NCBI RefSeq assembly: GCF_003610375.1 | Contig: NZ_RAPZ01000011.1 | Coordinates: 372,001 to 436,000, forward strand | Source: Sphingomonas sp. PP-CC-1A-547 | GTDB taxonomy: Bacteria > Pseudomonadota > Alphaproteobacteria > Sphingomonadales > Sphingomonadaceae | DNA length: 64,000 nt | Direction: 5' to 3' | Part shown: piece after piece, positions 1 to 8,182 of the stretch | How positions within the stretch are numbered: position 1 is the stretch's first letter | Layout of the letters: every line of letters starts with the position of its first letter | The notes under the pieces: generated by a model | Database searches by the model: none | What the model was told of the DNA's origin: nothing | What the model saw: only the letters and a program-made list of their open reading frames with translations | Made by a program: the position numbers and the translations under genes

Positions 1-81
1 GGGAAGGGTTCGCAAACTGGTCGTGGTGCGTTACCGCATCTGCAAGATGATTGCATCTGTTGCCGTCGAAACGGGATAATC

Positions 82-522
82 TTGAGCATCACGATCGAAC
101 GCAGGATTCTGGACCTGCTCGCCGCCAATTCCGACCTAACCAGCGCGGAGCTTGGCGACGCGGTCGGACTGTCGGCGAGCGCCGCGCATCGCCGGGTCGC
201 GCAATTGCGGGAGAGCGGCGCGATTACCGGCTATCGTGCGGTGCTGTCGCAAGCGGCGCGGGGCGATCCCAGCATCGTCCTTGTCAACGTCACACTGCGG
301 GATCAGCGCAAGGAGACGATGGCGGCGTTCGAGGCAGAGATCGTCGAGTGCCTGCAGGTCGTGCAATGCTTCCTGATGAGCGGGGAAGCGGATTACATGC
401 TTCACGTCGAGATCCGCCACGGCGAGACGTTCGAGCGCATCCACCGCGAGACACTGTCGCAACTGCCCGGGGTGACGCGGCTGGCGTCGCACTTCGTCAT
501 TCGTGAGGTGATCAGGCGATAG
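82..522 (+). CDS. Lrp/AsnC family transcriptional regulator
   Basis: A 146-residue protein with the two-part layout of Lrp/AsnC regulators. An N-terminal winged helix-turn-helix covers about residues 1-60, with the typical string LTSAELGDAVGLSASAAHRR. It is followed by a RAM/AsnC ligand-binding domain to about residue 145. These proteins form dimers or octamers and sense amino acids or related metabolites. The reading frame starts at TTG; there is no better ATG that keeps the whole HTH. The gene stands alone here, so its targets cannot be inferred. A short inverted repeat (gatg-attg-catc, 46-57) lies upstream and could be an autoregulatory site, but this is weak. Confidence 0.9.
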   Translation: MSITIERRILDLLAANSDLTSAELGDAVGLSASAAHRRVAQLRESGAITGYRAVLSQAARGDPSIVLVNVTLRDQRKETMAAFEAEIVECLQVVQCFLMSGEADYMLHVEIRHGETFERIHRETLSQLPGVTRLASHFVIREVIRR

Positions 523-526
523 TGTC

Positions 527-600
527 TTCCTGCGCACGCAGGAACCCAGGGTCAAGAACACCAGCGCCTGTTACCCTGGGCTCCTGCGTTCGCAGGAGAA
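527..600. repeat. Palindromic intergenic element (type A)
   Basis: Two arms of about 26-28 bases, each itself a small hairpin (ttcctgcg...cgcaggaa and ctcctgcg...cgcaggag), face each other around the shared core cccagggt/accctggg. The same architecture recurs at 15091, 39562 and 50554. It lies just after the Lrp gene. The rest of the gap up to 770 shows no gene and presumably carries the kup promoter. Confidence 0.75.
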
Positions 601-770
601 CCGGAGTGTTCTCACCTCAAGCGCGGGTCCATTCCGACCCAGTTAATCCACGTTGCCCGCCCCGCCGTTGCCGCCCTCTACCCCGCATGCTAAATGCGCG
701 CGCTTGGGGCACAGGGTGAAATCGGAAATTCGATGAGTATTGCTGCACTTCCGGGTCGATTCATCGTCCA

Positions 771-2702
771 GTGAGCGTCGACCAGACCGCCGCGGCCTCG
801 ACCGTGCCACCCGCCAATCTCGATCTCGAGACGGGGCATCATAACTCCGACGGCATGCTGAAGCTCGCCTTCGGTGCGATCGGCATCGTCTTCGGCGATA
901 TCGGCACCAGCCCGCTCTACGCCTTCCGCGAGACCTTCGCCGGCCACCACAAGCTGGCGCTCGACGCGGCGCACATCATGGGCGTCATCAGCCTGATGTT
1001 CTGGTCGATGATGATCGTCGTGACGGTCAAGTACGTGATCATCATCATGCGCGCCGACAACAAGGGCGAGGGCGGCAGCCTCGCGCTGCTCGCACTCGTC
1101 TCGGGCAAGACCAAGACGAAGCGCTGGAGCAAGGGCATCATCCTGCTCGGCGTCTTCGCGACGGCGCTGTTCTACGGCGACAGCATGATCACGCCCGCGG
1201 TCTCGGTATTGTCCGCGGTCGAGGGTCTCGCCGTCGCCGCGCCCGCTTTCGGCGGCCTAGTCCTGCCGATCGTGATCGTCATCCTGATCGGGCTGTTCTG
1301 GGTGCAGAAAAGCGGTACCGCGCGTATCGGCCTCGTGTTCGGGCCGATCATGCTGGTGTATTTCAGCGTCATCGCGGTGCTCGGCATCCTCAGCATCGTC
1401 CAGACCCCCGAGGTGCTCTGGGCGCTGTCGCCGCACTACGCCGTCGAGTTCTTCATCATCGATCCCGAGCGAGCGTTCCTGGCGCTGGGCTCGGTCGTCC
1501 TCGCGGTCACCGGCGCGGAGGCGCTGTACGCGGACATGGGCCATTTCGGCCGCAAGCCGATCGGCCTGTCGTGGCTGTTCTTCGTGCTCCCCGCGCTGAT
1601 CCTCAACTATATGGGGCAGGGCGCGCTGCTGTTTCGTGATGGTCGCGAGGCGCTCGTGAGCCCGTTCTACAACCTCGCCCCCGAAAGCCTCCAGCTACCG
1701 CTCGTCATCCTCGCGACGATGGCGGCGGTGATCGCCTCGCAAGCGGTCATCTCCGGCGCGTTCTCGGTAACGCAGCAGGCGATCCAGCTCGGCTTCATCC
1801 CGCGCCTGCGGATCGAGCACACCAGCGCCTCGACCGCCGGCCAGATCTACATCCCGCTCGTCAACGGCGCGCTGATGGTGATGGTGATCCTGCTCGTGCT
1901 GTTCTTCCGCACCTCGTCGAACCTGACGAGCGCGTACGGAATCGCGGTGACCGGCGCGATGTTCATCGACACATGCCTGCTCGGGGTGGTGCTGTTCCGC
2001 CTCTGGAACTGGCCGAAGATCGCGGCGATCCCGCTGCTGGCCATCTTCTTCACGGTCGACGGCGCCTATTTCGCGGCCAACCTGACCAAGGTACCCGCCG
2101 GCGGCTGGTTCCCGCTGCTGGTCGGGTTCATCATCTTCACCTTCCTGACGACCTGGTCGAAGGGGCGGCAGTTGATGATCGACCGGATGCACGAGGCGGC
2201 GATGCCGATAAAGGTGTTCATCGGCTCGGCCGCAAGCTCGGCGTCGCGCGTGCCTGGGACTGCGGTGTTCATGACCTCGACCGCGGACGGCGTGCCGCAC
2301 GCGCTGCTGCACAACCTCAAGCACAACAAGGTGCTGCACGAGCGCGTCATCCTGCTCACCGTGAAGATCGTCGGCCAGCCTTACTGGCCCGCCAACGACC
2401 GTGCGGTGCGCGAGGAGCTTGGCGACGGCTTCCACCGCCTCGTGCTGCGCTACGGCTTCATGGAGGACGCCGACGTGCCCGCCGCGCTGCGCCAGGTCCA
2501 TAATTGCGGTGCGGACTTCAAGATGATGGACACCAGCTTCTTCCTGTCGCGCCAGACGCTGCTCGCGTCTGACAAGCCCGGCATGATGATCTGGCGAGAG
2601 AAGCTGTTCGCGTGGATGCTGCGCAATGCGGAAAGCGCGATGGAGTTCTTCCGCCTGCCGACGAATCGCGTGGTCGAGCTGGGTAGCCAGGTCGAGATTT
2701 GA
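771..2702 (+). CDS. kup: Kup-type low-affinity potassium transporter
   Basis: A 643-residue inner-membrane K+ uptake protein of the Kup/HAK/KUP family (K+/H+ symport). The family signature [13 protein letters not shown] is near residue 42. About twelve hydrophobic segments follow up to roughly residue 480, and a soluble C-terminal domain of about 150 residues completes the usual length. The start codon is GTG, preceded by a region with no strong ribosome site. The gene appears monocistronic, bounded by palindromic elements on both sides. Family assignment is firm; ion affinity is inferred from the family. Confidence 0.95.
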   Translation: MSVDQTAAASTVPPANLDLETGHHNSDGMLKLAFGAIGIVFGDIGTSPLYAFRETFAGHHKLALDAAHIMGVISLMFWSMMIVVTVKYVIIIMRADNKGEGGSLALLALVSGKTKTKRWSKGIILLGVFATALFYGDSMITPAVSVLSAVEGLAVAAPAFGGLVLPIVIVILIGLFWVQKSGTARIGLVFGPIMLVYFSVIAVLGILSIVQTPEVLWALSPHYAVEFFIIDPERAFLALGSVVLAVTGAEALYADMGHFGRKPIGLSWLFFVLPALILNYMGQGALLFRDGREALVSPFYNLAPESLQLPLVILATMAAVIASQAVISGAFSVTQQAIQLGFIPRLRIEHTSASTAGQIYIPLVNGALMVMVILLVLFFRTSSNLTSAYGIAVTGAMFIDTCLLGVVLFRLWNWPKIAAIPLLAIFFTVDGAYFAANLTKVPAGGWFPLLVGFIIFTFLTTWSKGRQLMIDRMHEAAMPIKVFIGSAASSASRVPGTAVFMTSTADGVPHALLHNLKHNKVLHERVILLTVKIVGQPYWPANDRAVREELGDGFHRLVLRYGFMEDADVPAALRQVHNCGADFKMMDTSFFLSRQTLLASDKPGMMIWREKLFAWMLRNAESAMEFFRLPTNRVVELGSQVEI

Positions 2703-2737
2703 TGATCTACCCCATACGCTCCGCCAAAGTTGCACCG

Positions 2738-2834
2738 CCCCGGCGGAGGCCGGGGTCCAGTCGGAAAGGTTGCAGTAACGAAGCGCCACGTCCGTCATCG
2801 ACAATTCCCAACTGGACCCCGGCCTTCGCCGGGG
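2738..2834. repeat. Palindromic intergenic element (type B) before thpR
   Basis: Arms ccccggcggaggccgggg and ccccggccttcgccgggg are each self-complementary hairpins, joined by the paired cores gtccag and ctggac. The same element recurs at 39427 and 44801. The right arm runs into ggggaggtg, which is the only purine-rich Shine-Dalgarno-like sequence before the next gene. The element may therefore both end kup transcription and supply the downstream ribosome site. Confidence 0.75.
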
Positions 2835-2847
2835 AGGTGTCTATCTG

Positions 2848-3366
2848 ATGACCGGCCCCACCGAAGTAGCCCCGATCATCGTCACCGCCTTGTTCGGCCG
2901 CAAGGACACCGCGTTCTTCGACTCGATGCGCCGCGAGCATTTCCCGCCCGAGCGCAACCAGCTCGACGCGCACCTGACGCTGTTCCACCACCTGCCGCCC
3001 TCGGGCCTCGACGAGCTCAAGCACCGCCTCAACCAGGAAACACGCGGCATCCGTGCTCCACAGGCCCGTGTGGGCGGCCTGATGTCGCTAGGACGGGGTG
3101 TGGCCTACCGGATCGAGTCCCCCGAACTCGTCGGCATTCGCGCGCGCCTCGCGGACGCGTTCACCGGCATGCTCACCCCTCAGGACGCCGGCGGCTGGCG
3201 TCCGCACGTCACGATCCAGAACAAGGTCAGCCCGCAAGTCGCCAAGCTTCTGCTCGCCAATCTGCAACGCGATTTCACCGCGAGGGACGTCGAAATCGCC
3301 GGTCTAGGCGCCTGGTGGTATCGCGGCGGGCCATGGGAAGCGATTTCCCGGCACATGTTCGCTTGA
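2848..3366 (+). CDS. thpR: RNA 2',3'-cyclic phosphodiesterase (2'-5' RNA ligase family)
   Basis: A 172-residue member of the 2H phosphoesterase superfamily. Both catalytic histidine motifs are visible: HLTLF near residue 45 and HVTIQ near residue 117. These enzymes hydrolyse 2',3'-cyclic phosphate RNA ends to 2'-phosphates and can ligate RNA ends in vitro. The start at ATG 2848 has ggagg about ten bases upstream, inside the right arm of the preceding palindromic element. It stands alone between kup and a tRNA gene. The cellular substrate is unknown. Confidence 0.88.
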   Translation: MTGPTEVAPIIVTALFGRKDTAFFDSMRREHFPPERNQLDAHLTLFHHLPPSGLDELKHRLNQETRGIRAPQARVGGLMSLGRGVAYRIESPELVGIRARLADAFTGMLTPQDAGGWRPHVTIQNKVSPQVAKLLLANLQRDFTARDVEIAGLGAWWYRGGPWEAISRHMFA

Positions 3367-3432
3367 CCGCCTCGAAACCGCTTCCTATAGGCCGCGCCTC
3401 GCAGGGAAGAACGCTTCCCTGACGGACGGTAC

Positions 3433-3509
3433 GGCGAAGTAGCTCAGTTGGTTAGAGCACGGGAATCATAATCCTGGGGTCGGGGGTTCAAGTCCCTCCT
3501 TCGCTACCA
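3433..3509 (+). tRNA. tRNA-Met (anticodon CAT), elongator type
   Basis: A 77-base cloverleaf with an encoded CCA end. The D arm agctcagttggttagagc, the five-base-pair anticodon stem with loop atcataa (CAT anticodon) and the T arm with ggttcaa are all present. The G1:U72 pair at the acceptor end and the loop sequence fit an elongator tRNA-Met better than an initiator, which would have an unpaired first position and GGG/CCC in the anticodon stem. A CAT-reading tRNA-Ile2 is less likely. Confidence 0.9.
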
Positions 3510-3689
3510 TTTCAGACCTGGCGCGCAGCGCTGCCGGCACATCCCCGCAGACCGACGCAAGCGATCACCAAGTGCGGGAAACTCGTCTTCGCAATCGCAA
3601 AATGCGCTTCTATTGCCTTGGGTTAATGGTCAGCCAGTGTGCCGCATCTTGGGCGCACGCGTCGGCCCGGCCGTTCGGGAGATACGAGT

Positions 3690-6062
3690 ATGCGCAACAA
3701 ACGCCCTGATGGGATTGCCGATTATGCGGGTCCGGCTGGTGGCTGGGGCGCGCTGAAGGCGGTTGCCGTCTCGCTCAAGGCGCAGCAGATCGTCGTCCGC
3801 GGCGGCCAGACGCTGCTCAAGTCGAACCAGCCCGACGGCTTCGATTGCCCGAGCTGCGCATGGCCCGACCCGAAACATACCTCCTCGTTCGAATTCTGCG
3901 AGAACGGTGCAAAGGCCGTCGCGTGGGAATCCACCGCCAAGACGATCGGCGCCGACTTCTTCGCCGCGCACAGCGTGTCCGACATCTGGAAGCAGAGCGA
4001 TCACTGGATCGAGGACCAGGGCCGCGTCACCGAGCCACTACGCTACAATGCCGCCACCGATCACTATGACGTCGTGAGCTGGGCGGACGCGATGCGCGAG
4101 ATCGGCGCAGGTCTCGCCGCCGTCCCCGATCCCAATCAGGCGGAGTTCTACACCTCGGGCCGCTGCTCGAACGAGGCGGCGTTCCTGTTCCAGCTGTTCG
4201 TGCGGCTCTACGGCACCAACAACTTCCCCGACTGCTCGAACATGTGCCACGAGGCGACCTCGGTCGGGCTGCCGAAGTCGATCGGGATCGGCAAGGGCAC
4301 CGTCAGCCTCGAGGATTTCGACCACGCCGACCTGATCCTGTCGATCGGCCACAACCCCGGCACCAACCATCCGCGGATGATGGCGACGTTGCGCGAAGTG
4401 TCGAAGCGCGGCGGCAAGATCATCGTCTTCAACCCGCTCAAGGAACGTTCGCTCGAGCGCTTCGAATCGCCGCAGTCGGTGGTCGAGATGGCGACGATGT
4501 CGGCAACCCCGATCGCGAGCAGCTATTACCAGGTGAAGGTCGGCGGCGACGCGGCCGCGCTGAAGGGCATCGCCAAGGCGTTGGTCGCGCTCAACGAGGC
4601 GGCCAAGGTGTCGGGTGGCGAACCCGCGCTCGACCACGCGTTCATCGCCGAGCATACCGCCGGGCTCGACGCCTACATCGCCGATCTCGCGACCACCGAG
4701 TGGGCGGATATCGAGCGCTCCAGCGGCCTCTCCCGCAGTGACCTGGAAGAGGTCGCGCTTGCCTATTCGAAGTCGAAGTCGACGATCTGCTGCTACGGCA
4801 TGGGCGTCACGCAGCACCGCACCGGCACGACCAACGTCCAGCAGATCGCGAACCTGCTTCTCCTGCGCGGCAACATGGGCAAGCCGGGCGCGGGCATCTG
4901 TCCGCTGCGGGGCCACAGCAACGTCCAGGGCGACCGCACCGTCGGCATCACCGAGCGCCCGATGCCCCTGCTGCTCGACAACATGCGCGACGTGTTCGGG
5001 TTCGAGCCGCCACGCGAGCATGGCCATTCGGTGGTCGAGAGCATCGCCGCGATGCGCGACGGCCACGCCAAGGCGATCGTCTGCCTCGGCGGCAACCTCG
5101 CGATCGCCTCGTCCGATCCGCAGGCGTGCGCGGAGGGCTTCCGCAACCTCGACCTCGCGGTCCACATCACCACCAAGCTCAACCGCACGCAGTTGCTGAT
5201 GGCGAAGGCGACGTACGTCCTGCCGTGTCTCGGCCGGACCGAACTCGACATGCAGGCGACCGGGCAACAATCGGTGACGGTCGAGGATTCGATGTCGATG
5301 GTCCACGCCTCGCGCGGGTTCCTGATGCCGCCGGGCGACAACGTGAAGTCCGAAATCTGGATCGTCGGCGAGATCGCCAAAGCGACCTTTGCCGCCAAGG
5401 GCCGCACGCCGATCGAGATCGACTGGGATGCGTATGTCGGCGACTACAGCCTGATCCGCGACAAGATCGAGGCGGTCTTCCCCGCGTTCGCCGACTATAA
5501 CGCACGTATCCGTAAGCCGGGCGGCTTCCACCTGCCGAACTCGGCCGCGATGCGCGAATGGAAGACGGACAGCGGCAAGGCGAACTTCATCGTCGCGAAG
5601 GGCGTCGAGGAGGACGAGAGCGCAGGCGATCCGACCGTGCTGCGGCTCACCACGCTCCGCGCGCACGATCAGTACAACACCACCGTCTATAGCCTCGACG
5701 ATCGCTATCGTGGCGTGTTCGGGCGCCGCGACATCCTGTTCATGAACGAGCGCGACATGGCGCGGCTCGGGCACAAGGAGGGCGACGTCGTCGACATCGC
5801 CACCGCGCTCCAGTTCGCGCGGCCCGACCGTGTCGTGCAAAAACTGATGCTGGTCCGCTACGCGCTGCCCAATGGTTGCGTCGCTTCCTACTACCCCGAG
5901 ACGCAGCCGCTGATCGCGCTCGAGGATCACGATCCGCAGAGCTTCACCCCGTCCTACAAATCCATCCCGGTGACCGTCCGTCCCGCCGCCGCCGACATGG
6001 GTTCGGATCGCGGTGTGGTGCGCGCGGGAATCGTCGGGCACGAGAGTAAAGTACCCGCATGA
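3690..6062 (+). CDS. FdhF/YdeP family molybdopterin oxidoreductase (copy 1)
   Basis: About 790 residues, related to formate dehydrogenase H-like molybdopterin enzymes of the YdeP branch, which bind bis-MGD. The N-terminus carries C53, C56 and C70 (CPSCAW, then CENGAK), and the likely metal-ligand cysteine is C186 in SNMCHEATS. The motif RGHSNVQGDRTVGI, common in the family, is in the middle. I chose ATG 3690 over an upstream GTG (3639) because it has ggga before it and makes residues 9-20 line up with copy 2 without a gap. It overlaps the FNT channel gene by ATGA, so the two are translationally coupled. Formate is the expected substrate from context, but YdeP-type enzymes are poorly characterised. 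Confidence 0.88.
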   Translation: MRNKRPDGIADYAGPAGGWGALKAVAVSLKAQQIVVRGGQTLLKSNQPDGFDCPSCAWPDPKHTSSFEFCENGAKAVAWESTAKTIGADFFAAHSVSDIWKQSDHWIEDQGRVTEPLRYNAATDHYDVVSWADAMREIGAGLAAVPDPNQAEFYTSGRCSNEAAFLFQLFVRLYGTNNFPDCSNMCHEATSVGLPKSIGIGKGTVSLEDFDHADLILSIGHNPGTNHPRMMATLREVSKRGGKIIVFNPLKERSLERFESPQSVVEMATMSATPIASSYYQVKVGGDAAALKGIAKALVALNEAAKVSGGEPALDHAFIAEHTAGLDAYIADLATTEWADIERSSGLSRSDLEEVALAYSKSKSTICCYGMGVTQHRTGTTNVQQIANLLLLRGNMGKPGAGICPLRGHSNVQGDRTVGITERPMPLLLDNMRDVFGFEPPREHGHSVVESIAAMRDGHAKAIVCLGGNLAIASSDPQACAEGFRNLDLAVHITTKLNRTQLLMAKATYVLPCLGRTELDMQATGQQSVTVEDSMSMVHASRGFLMPPGDNVKSEIWIVGEIAKATFAAKGRTPIEIDWDAYVGDYSLIRDKIEAVFPAFADYNARIRKPGGFHLPNSAAMREWKTDSGKANFIVAKGVEEDESAGDPTVLRLTTLRAHDQYNTTVYSLDDRYRGVFGRRDILFMNERDMARLGHKEGDVVDIATALQFARPDRVVQKLMLVRYALPNGCVASYYPETQPLIALEDHDPQSFTPSYKSIPVTVRPAAADMGSDRGVVRAGIVGHESKVPA

Positions 6063-6847
6063 GCACCGGCTATTCGTCGACGATCGACACCTATGCGACC
6101 CTAGCGGCGACCAAGGCGGAGGCGTTGCGGCGCTCTCCTGCGGGGTTCTTCGCGGGCGCGATCCTCGCGGGCACGTATATCGGCATCGCGATGATCCTCG
6201 CGCTCAGCACGGGCTCAGGTCTCGAACCCGGCGTACGACCGCTGGTGATGGGCGCGACCTTCGGGCTCGGGCTCATCCTGACCGTCTTTGCCGGGGCTGA
6301 ACTGTTCACTGGCTATGTGATGTATCTGGGCTTCGGCTTGGCAAAGCGGACGATCACCGTCGCAGAAGCCGTGAAGCTGACCATCGTTGTATGGGTCGGT
6401 AACCTGATCGGTGGATTAGTCCTGTCGGCAGTGTTCGCGGCTGGCGGCGGCGGCGCGGTGTTCGCCAACGCGGACACGATGTTCCACGCCTATGTCCAGC
6501 ACAAGGTCGAGGCGAGCGCGGTCGCGCTGCTGGCGCGTGCGATCCTTTGCAACTGGTTGGTGTGCCTCGCGATCTGGACCGCGGCGCGGATGACGGGCGA
6601 CGCCGCGAAGTGCATCGCGATGGCGTGGATACTGCTCGCCTTCGTCGCGGCCGGGTTTGAGCATTCGGTCGCCAACATGACCGCGCTGACGCTCGGTCTG
6701 ATGGTGCCCAACCCGTCGATCGATATCGCTGGCATGGTCCGCAATCTTGCGATCGTCAGCGTCGGGAACATCATCGGCGGGCTGGTGTTCGTCGTCGTCG
6801 GCTACCTTGCCGCGGCAAAGACCGACCCCGTCCTCGCAGCAAAATAA
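6059..6847 (+). CDS. Formate/nitrite transporter (FNT) family channel
   Basis: A 262-residue integral membrane protein with six hydrophobic segments. FNT hallmarks are intact: FAGAELFTG (family signature), CNWLVCLA in the conserved fourth-helix region, and FEHSVANM containing the gating histidine of FocA-like channels. These pentameric pores move formate, nitrite or related small anions. Coupling to the upstream molybdopterin oxidoreductase by a four-base overlap makes formate import or export the likely role. It converges on fdhD with only about 30 bases between stops. Confidence 0.92.
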   Translation: MSTGYSSTIDTYATLAATKAEALRRSPAGFFAGAILAGTYIGIAMILALSTGSGLEPGVRPLVMGATFGLGLILTVFAGAELFTGYVMYLGFGLAKRTITVAEAVKLTIVVWVGNLIGGLVLSAVFAAGGGGAVFANADTMFHAYVQHKVEASAVALLARAILCNWLVCLAIWTAARMTGDAAKCIAMAWILLAFVAAGFEHSVANMTALTLGLMVPNPSIDIAGMVRNLAIVSVGNIIGGLVFVVVGYLAAAKTDPVLAAK

Positions 6848-6878
6848 GTTACCCTTTGCCTGGCCGCATCACCCGCGG

Positions 6879-7670
6879 CTAGGCGAAGACGTCCCACGGA
6901 TCGTTGACCACCAGGATCGCGTCGCCGCGGGCTAGTGCGAGCAGCGTCAGGCCGTGCTCGCGTGCATGATCGATCGCCAGGCTGGTCGGCGCGGAGATCC
7001 CCACCAGCATCGGCGCACCGGCGATCAGGGCCTTGTCGACCATCTCGAAACTGATCCGCGACGTGACGAGGATGAAGCCGTCCATCGGCTGCCCCGTGAT
7101 CGCGATGCCGCCGACGAGCTTGTCGAGCGCATTATGACGGCCGACGTCTTCATACGCCGCAACGATCCGACCCTCGCGGTCGCAGGCGGCGGCGGCATGG
7201 ATCGCGCCCGTAGCCGCGTTGAGAGGCTGGTGAGCGCGTAACCCACCCAGCGCGGCGAACAGCGCGTCCACAGGCGTGTCGGGCTTGGGCGGCGTCCGCG
7301 GGACCGGTTTGCGGATCTGTTCGAGCCCGGAGATCCCGCACAACCCGCAGCTCGTGTCGCTGGTCCGATGGCGGATGCGGTCGTGGATGCGCCCCTTGCA
7401 CCGATCCGACAGCCCGACCCGAACGATCCAGCCGGCCTCCGCCTCGAAGATATCGATGTCGCGAACGTCGTCGGCGCTGTCCGCGAGCCGCTCGGTCAGC
7501 AGGAAGCCGGTCGTGAATTCGGCCAGGTCGGCGGGCGTCATCATCATCACCGCATAGCCGAGCCCGTCGATCTCGATCGCGACCGGGACTTCGATCGCTA
7601 TGACGCGCTCGCCCGCGGTAATCGAGTCAGGCCGCAGGACTTTGATCGCTTCGTTGCGCGACGTGCTCAT
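6879..7670 (-). CDS. fdhD: Formate dehydrogenase sulfurtransferase FdhD
   Basis: A 263-residue FdhD/NarQ family protein. It moves sulfur from a cysteine desulfurase to the Mo-bis-MGD cofactor, which activates formate dehydrogenases. The CxxC site is visible as CGLCGISG near residue 113. The ATG at 7670 overlaps the mobA stop by four bases (ATGA), so the order fdhF-like, mobA, fdhD forms one leftward operon. Its presence implies that at least one neighbouring oxidoreductase needs a sulfurated molybdenum cofactor. Confidence 0.95.
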   Translation of the reverse strand: MSTSRNEAIKVLRPDSITAGERVIAIEVPVAIEIDGLGYAVMMMTPADLAEFTTGFLLTERLADSADDVRDIDIFEAEAGWIVRVGLSDRCKGRIHDRIRHRTSDTSCGLCGISGLEQIRKPVPRTPPKPDTPVDALFAALGGLRAHQPLNAATGAIHAAAACDREGRIVAAYEDVGRHNALDKLVGGIAITGQPMDGFILVTSRISFEMVDKALIAGAPMLVGISAPTSLAIDHAREHGLTLLALARGDAILVVNDPWDVFA

Positions 7671-8182
7671 AAGGTATCGAGGTCCTGCGGCGTGTTGACG
7701 TTCGGGATAGGCGCACCCGCCGGGATCGGGATAGCCCCGATCGCCTCCGCCCAACCGCGAACCGATCGCCGCGGCACGGTCTCGATATGGGTCAGCAAAT
7801 TGCCGAGCAGACACGTCTCCCAATGCCCGAGCACCGGAGCGTCGGGGCAATAGGCGGAGGCGCGTCGGGACAGCGCCGTCAGCAACCCGTCCGGCAACCA
7901 CGGCATGTCGCACGCGATCGTCAGCACCGACGTGAACCCATGCAAGGCTGCGTAACCGAGCGCGCCGGCGATGCCCCCCAATGGCCCGATCTCCGCGCTC
8001 GGCAAGTCACGGATCGCCCCATCGCGTCCCGCAACCATCGCGGTCTCGACATGACGCAACAGCAGCGCCCGCGCATGCTCAGCCAGCACGCGTCCGTCCA
8101 ATACCGCCATCGCCTTGTCGGACCCGAAGCGCGACGACCGCCCGCCCGCGAGTACGACGCCGAGAATACGCTTCTCGGTCAG
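7667..8182 (-). CDS. mobA: Molybdenum cofactor guanylyltransferase MobA
   Basis: About 171 residues. It transfers GMP to Mo-molybdopterin to make the guanine dinucleotide cofactor. The nucleotide-binding loop LAGGRSSRFGSDKA is at the N-terminus, and the C-terminal NVNTPQDL string is typical. No ATG, GTG or TTG lies close upstream in frame. The best start is CTG at 8182, which overlaps the preceding stop as CTGA and gives a normal N-terminus (LTEKRILGVVLAGG). It sits in the middle of the fdhF-like/mobA/fdhD operon, supplying cofactor for the oxidoreductases. Confidence 0.88.
   Translation of the reverse strand: MTEKRILGVVLAGGRSSRFGSDKAMAVLDGRVLAEHARALLLRHVETAMVAGRDGAIRDLPSAEIGPLGGIAGALGYAALHGFTSVLTIACDMPWLPDGLLTALSRRASAYCPDAPVLGHWETCLLGNLLTHIETVPRRSVRGWAEAIGAIPIPAGAPIPNVNTPQDLDTL

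Noticed and set aside
4038..6041. A 667-residue minus-strand frame opposite the first FdhF-like gene
   Set aside because: It is antisense to a clear molybdopterin oxidoreductase, has a low-complexity Arg/Asp/Val composition and no motifs.
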